A stretch of DNA of 64,000 nt from Lycium barbarum (taxonomy: Eukaryota; Streptophyta; Magnoliopsida; Solanales; Solanaceae): assembly GCF_019175385.1 (NCBI RefSeq), contig NC_083339.1, forward strand, positions 24,643,637 through 24,707,636, written 5' to 3'. Of the stretch, positions 42,811 to 54,556 are shown one piece after another (the first letter of the stretch is position 1; every line of letters begins with the position of its first letter). A program made the position numbers and the translations under genes. The notes beneath the pieces were generated by a model. The model was given only the letters and a program-made list of their open reading frames with translations, was not told where the DNA came from and searched no databases.

Positions 42811-44789
42811 GAAGAAAATAAATAGAACCCATCAGAATAGTTTTGCAAGATGACCAAGGGTGTTCAAAATGCAGAAACACAACATGTATTCTAGAAACCG
42901 GGAAACGCGGCGGCATAGGAACCACGGGACCACCTAGTAGTAAAGGGAAAATGGAAGTGCGCTCCTGCGCACCAGCGGAAAAGACCCTTTCCTTTTTTAA
43001 AAACCAAGCTCTGTCAGTCAGACCTCCTCAGAAGTACGTGATTTCGCCTTTCCAACCAATTGATGTAAGAAGAACCCTGGACCTATTCATTCCTTCTTAG
43101 ACAATTAAGTCTTAACCAGACCTGAAGATAATTGGTTTGTTTGGAACATTCAATCAAGACAGTAGATTATAATCTTAAAAAAAAAAAAGATTTGAGAGGA
43201 GTAGGGGAAAACAGTGAAAACAACTACTGATTAACCAAAAATAATTCATATCAGGATCCCCACTAAACTATCTAGGTAAACAGCCAACTGATCAATTTAA
43301 TTAACTGACTATTACAGTTTTTAAACCAAGATCTAATAAAGAAAAAGGAGAGCCTCAACTTACTGTTGCAACTGAAACAACTGCTTAACTAAATACTCAG
43401 ACTTAAGAGAAAACAAACTAAGTTAAACTTTTTTTTAAGCATGCTGGAATGTAGAAACTGGACATCTCTTTTGAAACAAACTTAAGCTATGCTTCAAACA
43501 ATCAGAGACAATTTAAAATATCTGAACATACCAAACATTTCAGTTCATTAACTTATCAGAATGGGCATGCTACATCCTTTAAAAGAGTCCAACACTCAAC
43601 AGGATTCATAGGAAAACTTCACTACTCAAAATGAGACTCAAACCAATCACATCTGAAAAGATACACACTGTCATCTCATGATGGAAGACTTAGCTTGACA
43701 GCCAGGAAGTCAAGACATGATGTCCTATACTTAATGTCTAACATAATATAGTCATTAAAGGGTTGTATTCCAACAGTTCAGTGTGAACTTCAAACAAAAG
43801 GGGAGGCCCATTCAGATTTCACTAACTTGAAGGAGAACAACATTTAGCTAAAACATTTTTCTGTCTACTCACATTTGATTCAAAGGAAAGCAAGTAGTGA
43901 AAAGGCAAAAGGGCAGGCACTTTCCTAGATGGAAAAGAAAACTGGTTTACTAAACCACTAGGTTGAAATAGTTATTTGAAAATACTAAGCTTGATTCATT
44001 GGTAAAAATTACAAAAAGGGATTGAGATAGGGACTGATGACTTCCAGATATCCTTTCCAGAAATTAAATGATTTTCTTCCTCTTTTTCAAAATAGTGAAC
44101 TAAGTTTTATGTTAATCTAATATTACAAAATATAATCTTGTTACATCATTTCAAAAACTGAAATCCTATAGTGCCGTTAACTAAGGGAGAAAACATAAAA
44201 TGGTTCCACATCCAAGTTTGGATCAAACTGAACAGGAAAGAGACACTTTGAGGGTTCACCCTTTTACTTCAAACATGGATAGCCATAGAAAGAGACAATA
44301 TAACAGTCGAAACAAAGCCATAGTTTCAGCCTGAATTACATTCAACTCTTTTAATAAAAAAAGACATAGATTCACACTTACAAACAATGGGCTTCTGGAA
44401 ATCTCCAAAAATAATACTAGAACCTCAATATCTTTAGGAAACAATATTGGTTGTCTGAATCACTTTAGACAAAATGAGATGAGGTAAAACTCGGAACAAA
44501 TCTGGAAGAGTTTAGCATTTAAGAGGCATACTTAGATGCAACACTTCTTGTAAACTATTTGGCTTCTACATCAATATTTGGAAATGACAGATTGGTTATT
44601 ACTTAAGGAATGCGAAAATTGAGTTCAAACACTTTGATGTTTATACCAAAAGAAATAGAGAAAGGGCAACAAAAGAGGCTATTCAACTGCTCACATTCTT
44701 GCACATCATAAGACTACATTTGTCATGTTAGTTAGCATGACATTCACACAAAACTTGCTTTACCAGAAAAGGAACACTGAGGTTCTTCA
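42811..44789. other. Non-coding repeat-derived DNA
   Basis: AT-rich with no coding frame beyond chance. Continuous in character with 39.8-42.1 kb and 50-52 kb, so probably the same large element interrupted by the LINEs. Confidence 0.35.
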
Positions 44790-46735
44790 TATTACAACAA
44801 CAACAACAACCCAGTGAAATCCCACATCGTGGGGTCTGGGGAGGGTAGAGTGTACGCAGACCTTACTCCTACCAAGGTAGGACGGCTGTTTCCGAAAGAC
44901 CCTCGGCTCAATAAAAGCATAAAAAGAAGTCAGATAAGGTTAAAAGATTCGGATAAGAGATTCAAAGCGATATGGAAATGAAATAATGCAAGCGACACAA
45001 ATAACACAGGATAATCAAAGCACAGGAAATAACAGATAATAGCAGAAATCGGAGCAGATAACACAGGATAATCAAAGCACAGGAAATAACAGAAAATAAC
45101 AGAAATCGGAGCACAAGAAATTATATTGCAATAATGCGACTACTAATAAGAACGGATAACGAGACTATCTACTAGCCTTCTACCCTAATTTGGGTCCTCC
45201 AAACCCTCCTATCTAAGGTCATGTCCTCGGTAAGCTGTAGTTGCGCCATGTCGTGTCTAATTACCTCTCCCCAATACTTCTTCGGCCTACCCCTACCTCG
45301 TCTGAAACCATCCATGGCCAACCTCTCACACCTCCGCACTGGGGCATCTGTGTCTCTCCTCTTCACATGCCCAAGCCATCTCAATCTCGCTTCTCGCATC
45401 TTGTCTTCCACCGAGGCCACCCCTACCTTATCCCGAATATCCTCATTCCTAATCCTGTCACTCCTGGTGTGGCCACACATCCATCTCAACATTGTCATCT
45501 CGGCAACTTTCATCTTTTGAACGTGATAGATCTAAACTGGCCAACACTCCGCCCCATACAGCATAGTCGGTCTAACCACCACTTTGTAGAACTTGCCCTT
45601 AAGTTTTGGTGGCACCTTCTTGTCACATAGCACTCCGGAAGCAAGCCTCCATTTCATCCACCCTGCCCCAATACGATGTGTGACATCATCGTCAATCTCC
45701 CCGCTGCCTTGCACAATAGACCCAAGGTACTTGAAACTACTTTTCTTCTGGATGGCCTGGGTACCAAGCCTTACTTCCAAGTCAGCCTCCTGAGGTGCTT
45801 CACTGAACTTACACTCCAAGTACTCTGTCTTGGTCCTACTCTGTCTTGGTCCTACTCAGCTTAAACCCTTTAGACTCCAGAGTATGTCTCCAACACTCCA
45901 GCTTAGCGTTAACTCCGCTACGAGTCTCGTCAATCAGGACTATGTCGTCTGCGAAAAGCATACACCATGGCACCTAACCTTGAATTTGCCGTGTCAATCC
46001 ATCCATCACCAAGGCAAATAAAAACGGACTAAGAGTTGATCCTTGATGCAACCCCATCACAACTGGAAAGTGCTCTGAGTCTCCTCATACTGTCCTCACC
46101 CTGTTTTTGGCTCCCTCATACATGTCCTTGATCACCCTAATGTACGCCACAAGTACACTTTTAGCCTCCAAGCATTTCCATAGGATCTGTCTTGGAACTT
46201 TGTCATAAGCCTTTTCTAGGTCGACGAATACCATGTGTAAGTCCCTCTTCCTCTCCCTATACTGCTCCACCAACCTTCTCATAAGATGGATGGCTTCTGT
46301 AGTTGAACGTCCCGGCATGAATCCGAACTGGTTTTCTGAAATAGACACACCTCTCCTCACCCTCATCTCCACCACCCTTTCCCACACTTTCATAGTATGG
46401 CTTAGCAGCTTGATACCTCTATAGTTGTTGCAACTCTGGATATCTCCCTTATTCTTGTATAGAGGGATCATTACACTCACCCTTCATTCTTCGGGCATCA
46501 ATGCCGTCTTAAAGATGACATTAAACAACCTAGTCAGTCACTCCAAACCTGCCGGGCCCGCGCTCTTCCAGAATTCCCCCGGAATCTCGTCAGGTCCGGT
46601 CGCTCTTCCCCTGCGCATCCTACGAACAACACCCTTAACCTCGTCAACCTTAATACTCCTGCAATATCCAAAATCGCGATGCCTTCCTGTATGTTCTAAA
46701 TCACCCAACACAATGTGACCCAAAAATCAACAACA
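44790..46735 (-). mobile_element. 5'-truncated RTE-type LINE, second copy
   Basis: On minus it holds a reverse transcriptase from GRATGPDEIPGEFWKS (about 46600), through [47 protein letters not shown] and the catalytic FADD (about 45950), to [30 protein letters not shown] and [14 protein letters not shown]. It ends at about 45175, followed by about 380 bp of 3' region and a (GTT)n tail at about 44795-44812. Frames are broken in several places (46480/46500, 46085, 45520). No endonuclease domain remains. I could not find a convincing target-site duplication. Confidence 0.9.
45172..46723 (-). pseudogene. LINE reverse transcriptase, frameshifted
   Basis: The longest intact pieces are 46480-46085 (fingers/palm) and 45819-45172 (thumb and C-terminal tail, in two frames). 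Aspartates of the palm ([13 protein letters not shown]) are present, so the polymerase signature is complete although the frame is broken. The reaction is RNA-templated DNA synthesis primed at a nicked target. Confidence 0.85.
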
Positions 46736-46743
46736 AGCAGTAG

Positions 46744-49700
46744 TGTCACGACCCTAATTACCGATCGTGCAGGCACCTACCTTATTATCACTAGTAGGCG
46801 AACCCTTACCCGTTAACCTATTAATCTTTAGCCAATTTCAACTTCTTTAATCATTTATTAACAGTTAATAGATAAGTGAATGAATGAATAAATAAACAAG
46901 TCATAATTAATAGATAATATAAGTGCGGAAGTCTTAAGTATTACACCCCCAAAATCTGAAAGTCATCATACAAGGACTCTAACCAATAATGTCTAAAGAA
47001 TGAAGTATATCTCAAATATAACAAATAATGTTTGGAATGAAAGTAGACATCTGGAAAGAGAGATCTTCAGGTGGCATGGCATGGATAGAAGCTCACCCTC
47101 GGATCTGATCGAGCAAACTAGCTTCAAGCTAGAGATGTAATCTGGAAGAAATCTCTAGAACACAATCTGCACTCAAAAAGGGTGCAGCAAGGTAGTATCA
47201 GTACAAACACCATGTACCGGTAAGCATCATAGGCCGACTAAAATTAGTTCACGCATATAAGTATGAACTCAACAAGATAAACAGACAAGCACTTAACACT
47301 CAATCCAAGTCACAGAATATCCCATAACGGAGTCATAGCCTAAGATGAAGCTTCTAACCCACAAGTCTGTCAAGTTTCAATAATCTCACCTGATAATCAC
47401 AAGTCCAAGTTCCTTCCCTAGGTAGAGTCACTAATCCACAATTTAACTCAGTCAATGGTCATAATTATATCACAATAGGCATTCAACATCCATACCAAAA
47501 TCAGAAACAAACGAGCATATAATAATGCAGAATAAAATGTAATGATTTGCAATGCAAAATATGATGATGTGCAATGCAATGAAATGCCATGTACTGGCCA
47601 ATCACTCGAACTGTACACACATGCTAACTGATGTCATTGCTCATTAGTCATGATCTGCAGGGGACCCATGGTGTCCATGTACCACTCGTTCCGGATTCAG
47701 TCCTCAGACCCGAGCATAACTCTCCACTCCAGAACGAACCTCGGACGCGCGTATCCATATCTTGAACCACTCATTTTCGGAACGAACCTCGGAACACGAG
47801 CTCACAATTAGGCCACATCCTCACCCCTGATCAAATGTGCCTTTTCATATGTATAGTTACACTATCACATCACTCTCAATGATCGATTCATCAAGTACCA
47901 TGTATCAAATAGTATCACAAGTTCAACAAGAAGATTATATTAACTTCTTCACTAATTTCACATCAGAATGCATGTCTCAATGTATTCCAGTTCACTAGTA
48001 TGTATAGACTATGAACAATTAGCAATGTCAATGTCAATGTCAAACACAAGGCATCATGCCACGAGTCTTCCAAACCATTTCCATCATGTATGAGTGTATG
48101 AATGCATAAATGAGTGTAAACGTGGTAAATCAATGCAAACCAATAAAGAAACAGTGAAGGTACAAGTCACAAAGCCACAAGTCATATCAAGACTTGGATC
48201 AACTCAGCCATGAAATGAATCATACAAACCGTCTCAACCAACATAATAGTCTATGTCCCTCCTTACTTCCACATGAAGCAAGTACACCTCACAACTAAGT
48301 CTTGTATCACCAGAAGCTCCACTTTTCTATATATTATCATAAAAAATAAATCATACTTCAAGTTTTCATCTACGTACTGTCATAAGTTTATATCACAATT
48401 CAAGCCTAAACACATTATCCTTCCTTTCTCTGATAATATATGTCACAATAAGAGAGAACTGAGTACAACACGACAATTTAGGTAATAAGTCTAATCACAA
48501 TAACAGGGCAACGAGCCACCATCAACAACAATCAACCCAATAGAAATCCATCCCGAAACGCCACAGTATGAATACAACTACACCTCATATTTCAGTACAT
48601 AAAGTAATGGCGACGAGCCCACAAAATTAGAAGTTATACCAACCTAGCTAATATCCAACCAAAACACCATATCTGAAGACTTACTCATGCTTTCTCCCAT
48701 CAATTCTACACAATACATACGTTTCACTAATCAAAGTCTAACTAAAGTAAGCCATAATCTACCTTGAATGCAAAACAGGAGCCGCAAACTACTCCACACG
48801 AGCCTTCTATTTCCGAAGCGCCTCATAACGGTCAAGGTCTAACAATATGATGCTAAGTAAGCAACAAACCATGTATTTAAACAAGAAGAACAATTTGGGG
48901 AAGAAGACCCACAAACTTCTACCCTTTTCAATGGATGAAACCATCCTTTAATGGTGAATTTATCATAACTTCTATCTCTACGATCATTAACCTTCAATTC
49001 GTGGGTTTCTAATCAATTTTACCCTTTAAAACAAATTTTAGGATAAAGTTCCCATTTTTATTAGAACCCTAAGTCTCAACGTGCAATTTCAACCATAAGA
49101 AATCAAATTCCCTTCCTAGAAAGTGATAATCTATACTCCTAGATGATTAATCAACAACCCACCAATTATTTAAGGGTTTACTAATTATAGGGTTCTAGGA
49201 TTTTCACCCACCATTAATGGACCTTAAAATAATCATGGAACTTGAAGAAGAAAGGAAAAGGAACAAATAAAGATGGGGACTTACCCTCCAAGATGCTTTC
49301 ACCAAAGAATGGAATTAATTTTACCTCTTTCTATTTTGAAAACTAACTTTGGGGTCTTGGGGGTAATGGGTAGGAGTTGGGGTATTAAAATAGGGCTATC
49401 TGCCCCCCGTCGGCTGTTGTAGCGGCCAGTTAATAGCTGCAGCGGCCCCGCTATGGTGGCCCTTTGGTCGCTGCCAATTGAAACAGCCAGAACAAAAACG
49501 GGCATAACTCCCTCATACGGAGGCCAAACGCGACGATTCTTTTTGCTATGGCTTCGTAATTTCGATACGGATATAATGGTTCAAACCTCACTAAAAAAAA
49601 GGTCGTTTGATCAATATGGAGCTATTTCTATCCACAGACCTATGGCGAAAACATCGAATACGAGCGCGACAAAACCAAAACCCATCCGAAACACTTTGGA

Positions 49701-49963
49701 ACCTCACCAAAACTTGTGGACAAGTTCAAAATCATCATATTAACATGTTGGAACTTCCAAAACATTGACACGGGGTCATCCTAACCCGACGTTGACCATG
49801 GTCAACTCTAAATTGCTAACTTAAATGACTCAATTTACACTCGAACCTTGCAGAAACCAACCCAATGATTTCATTAAGTCATAGATCATACTAACGGGAC
49901 TTGGGGAAGGGTCAGCAAGGTTAAATGGGTCAAAACACTATAACGACTAAACAGGTCGTTACA
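46744..49963 (-). mobile_element. Solo LTR of a chromovirus, 3.2 kb, perfect target duplication
   Basis: Ends TGTCACGACCC...GGTCGTTACA are flanked by AGTAG at 46739-46743 and 49964-49968. No internal gag-pol. Orientation minus by the same rule as the other two. A moderately conserved GTATCAGTACAAAC segment corresponds to the CGTCAGTACGA motif of its relatives. The 5 bp duplication is exact, which suggests it is the youngest of the three solo LTRs. Confidence 0.85.
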
Positions 49964-49968
49964 AGTAG

Positions 49969-52830
49969 CCATTTCCCTTTCAGTTTAGCAGCAACTCAAG
50001 GGCATTTGGGATTGTGAAAATCCCCAAGTCATGCAAAAGAAAGACAGGGATAAAGAAGAATGAGTATCCAGAGATGGTTTCCAGCAAAACAATAACAAAA
50101 GAAATAAAAGTATCATTGCTTAGTCTTGGTTCAAAACAGGGCAGAATGACAAAGGATTCAAGTTTTTAGACTTTAAAAGGAAATGAATTCATCAACATAA
50201 TCTCAAAGGACTGATTAGCTAAAGCATGCCCAGATGTCATGAAATGGAAGAACTTATTACTAAAGTTACCACAATAAGGAAACAAAACAAAAGAAAATTG
50301 ACTTGTCCCTAACCATGATAGTCTGCTTTAACAATCAGTTCTCAATAAGGGATACTGAGAGTAAAATGACAGCCATCCATATCCAAATGACCATTTAGCA
50401 TGTTCATCCATTTTACAGAATGCTGATTTGGAGGAAGCACAAGAACAGGAGGTGCAAGTAAAGAGCAACACTGAACTTTACATTTTTTTTATGGAACCAT
50501 ACATCATGTACATCAGGAAAGCAAGACATCCAAATACATTTGTAAAGAATGTCCCAGGACTGGATCCTGAACAATACCTAATCACTTAGATTTGGTTTAA
50601 CTAAAACTTAACTCATGTTTTGACTAAGTCAGTGATTCAAAGAGGGGTTCACTCAGATAATTTCTTACCACTAAAGCAGAAACCACACATGACTCTTAAG
50701 ACTAGTTAAGCAATCATAACAAATTAACATGTTTTCAGTCATAGAAAGATGGGAAACCAATTGACATTCATTACAATAATGACACAGGACGGAAAAGACA
50801 AGATTTTAGCTTTCAACTCTTGAGCTGTGTGTTTCAACAAACAAGAATAATTTATTATTAAGTCTATAGACTAGCAATCTTAGTCATTGGAATTACTTAG
50901 ACAATGAGAAGTGTAAAGTATTCAAACAGAGATAACACATCCTTGTATTTTAACAGGTTGAGAACTAAACTTTGGAAGAAAAAGGAAACACTATTCGTCA
51001 GTTCCCTAAGTAACTGCAGTTTCCATTATCCCTAACCTCATAAGTAAACAATAATGCTAGCATTTGAAGAATCTTCTACTAAACCAAACAAATCCACTTT
51101 TTACAGAGAACAACTCATTCATGACCCAAGCTTAATTCATGTTAACCTACTCCTTGATTGACTATTTTTAGGAAAATGTTAAACGCTTGACAGATTTAAA
51201 AGATTTTGGTGTTTTTCTTCAGGGAAAATAGATACTAGGGAAAGGGAACAAAAGGGATTGAACATGTTATGCTTCACCCAACAGGTTAATCATATGAGTC
51301 ACACTTCATTTCTAACTCACACACTAAATAATCTCAGGAAGCAAACAGGTGAGACTCTGGAAAATCAATGGTTGTTCAAGTCTTGTAGTTTCAAAATCTG
51401 AAACATTAACTCCACAGAGACAATCAAACAAGATCCACCTTGATCCTCATCCTTAGTTTTCATACGACCTTAAGATAATCTAGTTCGAACTAAAACAAAC
51501 AGCAAATATACTTAGCAAATGAGAGCAAGTAAACTATTTACTTAATTCCGACAAGATTACCACTAAACAATCTGTAAGAATTCAGAAATAACAGAAACTA
51601 AGAATGGTGTTAAGACCAGAAAAATCATACTATGAATCAACAACTCAACATCAAAACAAAACCAATCTCATTACAGGGAATTCGAAATAAAATTAAGATG
51701 AAAAGGAAAATTACCTTTTTGACGAGCAGCGAAGGGAGCGACGAGAGACGACGAACACCTTTCCACCCGAATCGATTTCCGACGAATGGAAACAACTTCC
51801 AAAAATTAAAGTATGAGCTCGAATTTCCTCGAAATTCAAGCTTTTGCCGAGCTTCTAAGTGTTCAAGCTCTTGAGGGTTGTCAAAAACCCTATTGTGGGT
51901 ATGAAAACCCATTTTTTCACCTCTGAACCTCTCCTCTCAAAAAAATGAAGAGAAGGGTTTTTATTTGTAGAACCCAAATGAAAACATGACCGTTCAGAAA
52001 ATTCAAAATTCCCCCTTTCCTTTTGATCCCCATCCAAGACTTACAAGAGAAGGCAACTAAAATCCGTTGAATTCAAAGGAAAAAAGTACAGTTACCATTG
52101 AAAACCCAGCTGGAGGTTCACACTTGTACCTAGAGTTGTAGGGTTCTACCAGTTTGGAGGAAATTAGAGGGGTCCCTTTTTTGGTCGTTCCCCAAAAAAT
52201 GAAAGAGAAAGAGGGTTTTGGGGATTAAATGAAGGGGTGGGCCGGGTCAGTCCCTTTTGGGCTGGACCTGGCCGAATTTAAGAATAGGACCAAATTTTGC
52301 ATATGTGCCCATATATACGTAATGTATATCATCAGTGTATACATGCGTGTATATGTGGTATATATACGATATTTTAAGAAACTTTTAAACACCACAAATG
52401 TAAAATAAAAGTATTTTCATTTGTCTTAAATTATTTTAATTAAAACATAATTAAACTCTATTTTAACACTTAATTTACCCAAAATAAACTGCTTATTACT
52501 TTATTAATTCCAATCCCTCGATTTTGACGGAGTAGAACACTAAATGATGACTAATTGTAAATGCTTAAACTAATAACTCGTAACTAAATATTTTTTTGAG
52601 AAAATAAATAAATAAATACTTTTGTATATTCTCGAAAGGATGCTAAAACGTAAAAATGACATGCTGTTGTTCTTTTACCAATGTTTTGCCAAATGTAATG
52701 GCAAACTGACACCGGGGCAATTTTGTAAAAATTGATTTGACTTGTAAAATACATATTCTACTCCGTTTGTAATCCAAGGACTCCATGTAATTGAGAAAAA
52801 CTATCGGAGGTCAAAAATTAGGTGTCAACA
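49969..52830 (-). mobile_element. Terminal part of a long LTR (minus strand) of a Tat/Ogre-like element
   Basis: On minus an LTR-like start TGTTGACACCTAATTTTTGA stands at 52830. A TATA-like ACAAATAAAAACCC and a short leader-like segment lie about 870 bp inside. The start motif is one I associate with large Tat/Ogre-type gypsy LTRs. The rest is AT-rich and non-coding, and continues past the solo LTR and LINE insertions toward 39.8 kb. The 3' limit is unknown. Confidence 0.45.
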
Positions 52831-53500
52831 AGATGGACGTGGAGATGGTACGGTAGATATTCTACCTCGAAGTCCTAGTTTTCAGCAAGTGGAAATAGGA
52901 TACCAAAGACTAAAAGTTTCAGGAATATGGAAAATTCTAATGTGAAAGGGGGCACGGTTAAAATGGGATTCGCTATTGGGTTGCCTCGTAATATCACAAG
53001 TTGATTTTATACCGAAAATTGAGGATCGGCGCACAACATCAATCCATTTCCTTCTGGTTGAGACATCTTATACAGCCGAGGATTATGTCATATAGTATTG
53101 TAAGGAGATTTGTTGACTTCGTGGTGAGCCGGTTGTATCACATTGGACGGAGGGGCTCGTTTCGCGACTACCTCCTAGGAGTCATTTTAGAAAGGTTTGG
53201 GTTTTGAAACATCGAGAATGATGCCTATCGTTTGTCAAGTAGGTTCTAGCAATGGCCAGGGCCCAGTACTAAGACGGTGCCTTATGAGAGAGGGTATGGA
53301 CGCAAAAAGTAGGCTTTCGGTTGGATGGTTTGAAAATCAGGAAAATGGGGTAGTATAGTTCTGGCTTAGTTCTTCAAGCAATAAAGAGAGGGAACTTGAT
53401 CAGCGGTCAAATGCAAGTAGCTCGGAGCCTGCAAAAGTGATGATCGGGGGATTAAGGCTAGAGGTTGGAGTTTGAGGTGGAGATCTGGATGGTTCCGGCA
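52831..53500 (+). pseudogene. Decayed chromovirus integrase fragment
   Basis: Nucleotides line up with the integrase of Tekay/Del-type elements despite many indels. TATACAGCCGAGGATTATG and GGAGATTTGTTGACTTCGTG correspond to the YTAEDY...EIVRLHG region, GGACGGAGGGGCTCGTTTC to the SDRGAQF motif, and CCTTATGAG...TATGGACGC...GGTTGGATGGTTTGAAA to the PYEALYGR...GWFE region. No frame survives. It probably belongs to the element whose 3' LTR starts at 54557. Confidence 0.6.
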
Positions 53501-53502
53501 AG

Positions 53503-53754
53503 ATGATCCAAGAAATCAAAACAGGTAAAAGTCCACTGTACTCTGAGTCATATTATGTCGTTCGGAAGTTGGGGAAATTAATTCATGAATTAAAACTCCT
53601 TGGGGGGTTAGAATTTGATTATTCAGTACTCTACATATTGTTGTTACAAGAATATATCAGAGATTCTTCTCAAGGTGTTTCAATTGAAGCTGTCCAAAAA
53701 ATCAGTTACTGTTTCGGGATCAACAAGTTCATAAATCTAAGGATTAGAATGTGA
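53503..53754 (+). pseudogene. ORF fragment upstream of the plasmid-type polymerase-like frame
   Basis: 83 codons (MIQEIKTGKSPLYSESYY...), ending TGA at 53752, overlapping the next frame by a few bases. Composition (Leu/Ile/Tyr-rich, few Ala/Gly) differs from retroelement proteins nearby. Given its position it is probably the same gene as the next frame, separated by a frameshift. I recognise no domain in it. Confidence 0.4.
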
Positions 53755-54080
53755 TGCCATCATCTGGCACCGCTAAGTTCACAATTTCATTTAATTTGAT
53801 GGAAGATGCGCGAGTAGATAATATTTCGGTATTCACTGAGTGTGCGTTAAAACTTGTAGGAAGTGATGGTAAGAAACGCCCCATGAGTGAAATGTATAAT
53901 GATATCCAAAATATTCTAGCAAATTTCGCGGAGAAATATCAAAATGTTGAAATCATTAGGGTCATTGTAAGAGTTTATACGGTGGATCAAATTGTGGATG
54001 GGGTGGATCTCCTCACAGCAACCTCCACTACGATAGAAACCGACAATGAGTTTACGAAGGCTTCGAGTAGTGCGGGATAG
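53754..54080 (+). pseudogene. Fragment resembling N-terminal region of mitochondrial-plasmid-type DNA polymerase B
   Basis: 108 codons from the ATG at 53754, with FTISFNLMEDARVDNISVF, a segment DGKKRPMSEMYNDIQN, AEKYQNVEIIRVIVRVY and VDLLTATS...EFTKASSSAG. This pattern matches, in my recollection, N-terminal parts of family B (protein-primed type) DNA polymerases of plant mitochondrial linear plasmids that occur as nuclear insertions in Solanaceae. The catalytic exonuclease and polymerase motifs would lie further downstream and are absent: the frame stops at TAG 54078. It is a truncated insertion within retroelement debris. The assignment needs a database search; family-level certainty is moderate. 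Confidence 0.45.
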
Positions 54081-54556
54081 GCTAATCACCAGACTGCTCT
54101 GGAATAGGTTAATCACTGGAGACAAGAACGACTGAATATAGTTTCGAGAGCATGCCTTACTCTAATAGGGGGCGTAGAGTTTCTAAGTGAAGAAAAGCGC
54201 AACTATATATGTAATATCCTAGCTGTCAGCAAGGCAGGTCCGCTTTAGGTGGAAATGTCGTGAAGGGACAAGAACACCAAGGAGATGACATAGGAAGTCG
54301 AAAAGGGAATAAGGTCCAAATTATTTTCGTTTATACCAAGCAGGAGGTAGTGATCATCAGAAGATAAGAAAAAATGAGCTCATAAGGTAAAATATGGCTT
54401 AGTGTATTCTCATTATAGCAAGGGAAGAATATGAGATTGGTGTGTATGCGATGGGCAAGTAACGCGTCGCAGCACAAGGGATGGATGCTACTGTTAACAG
54501 GATTGGGGTAAAGTTCACAACAAAATACTCATTTCATATACCCCAACATTCGAGGA

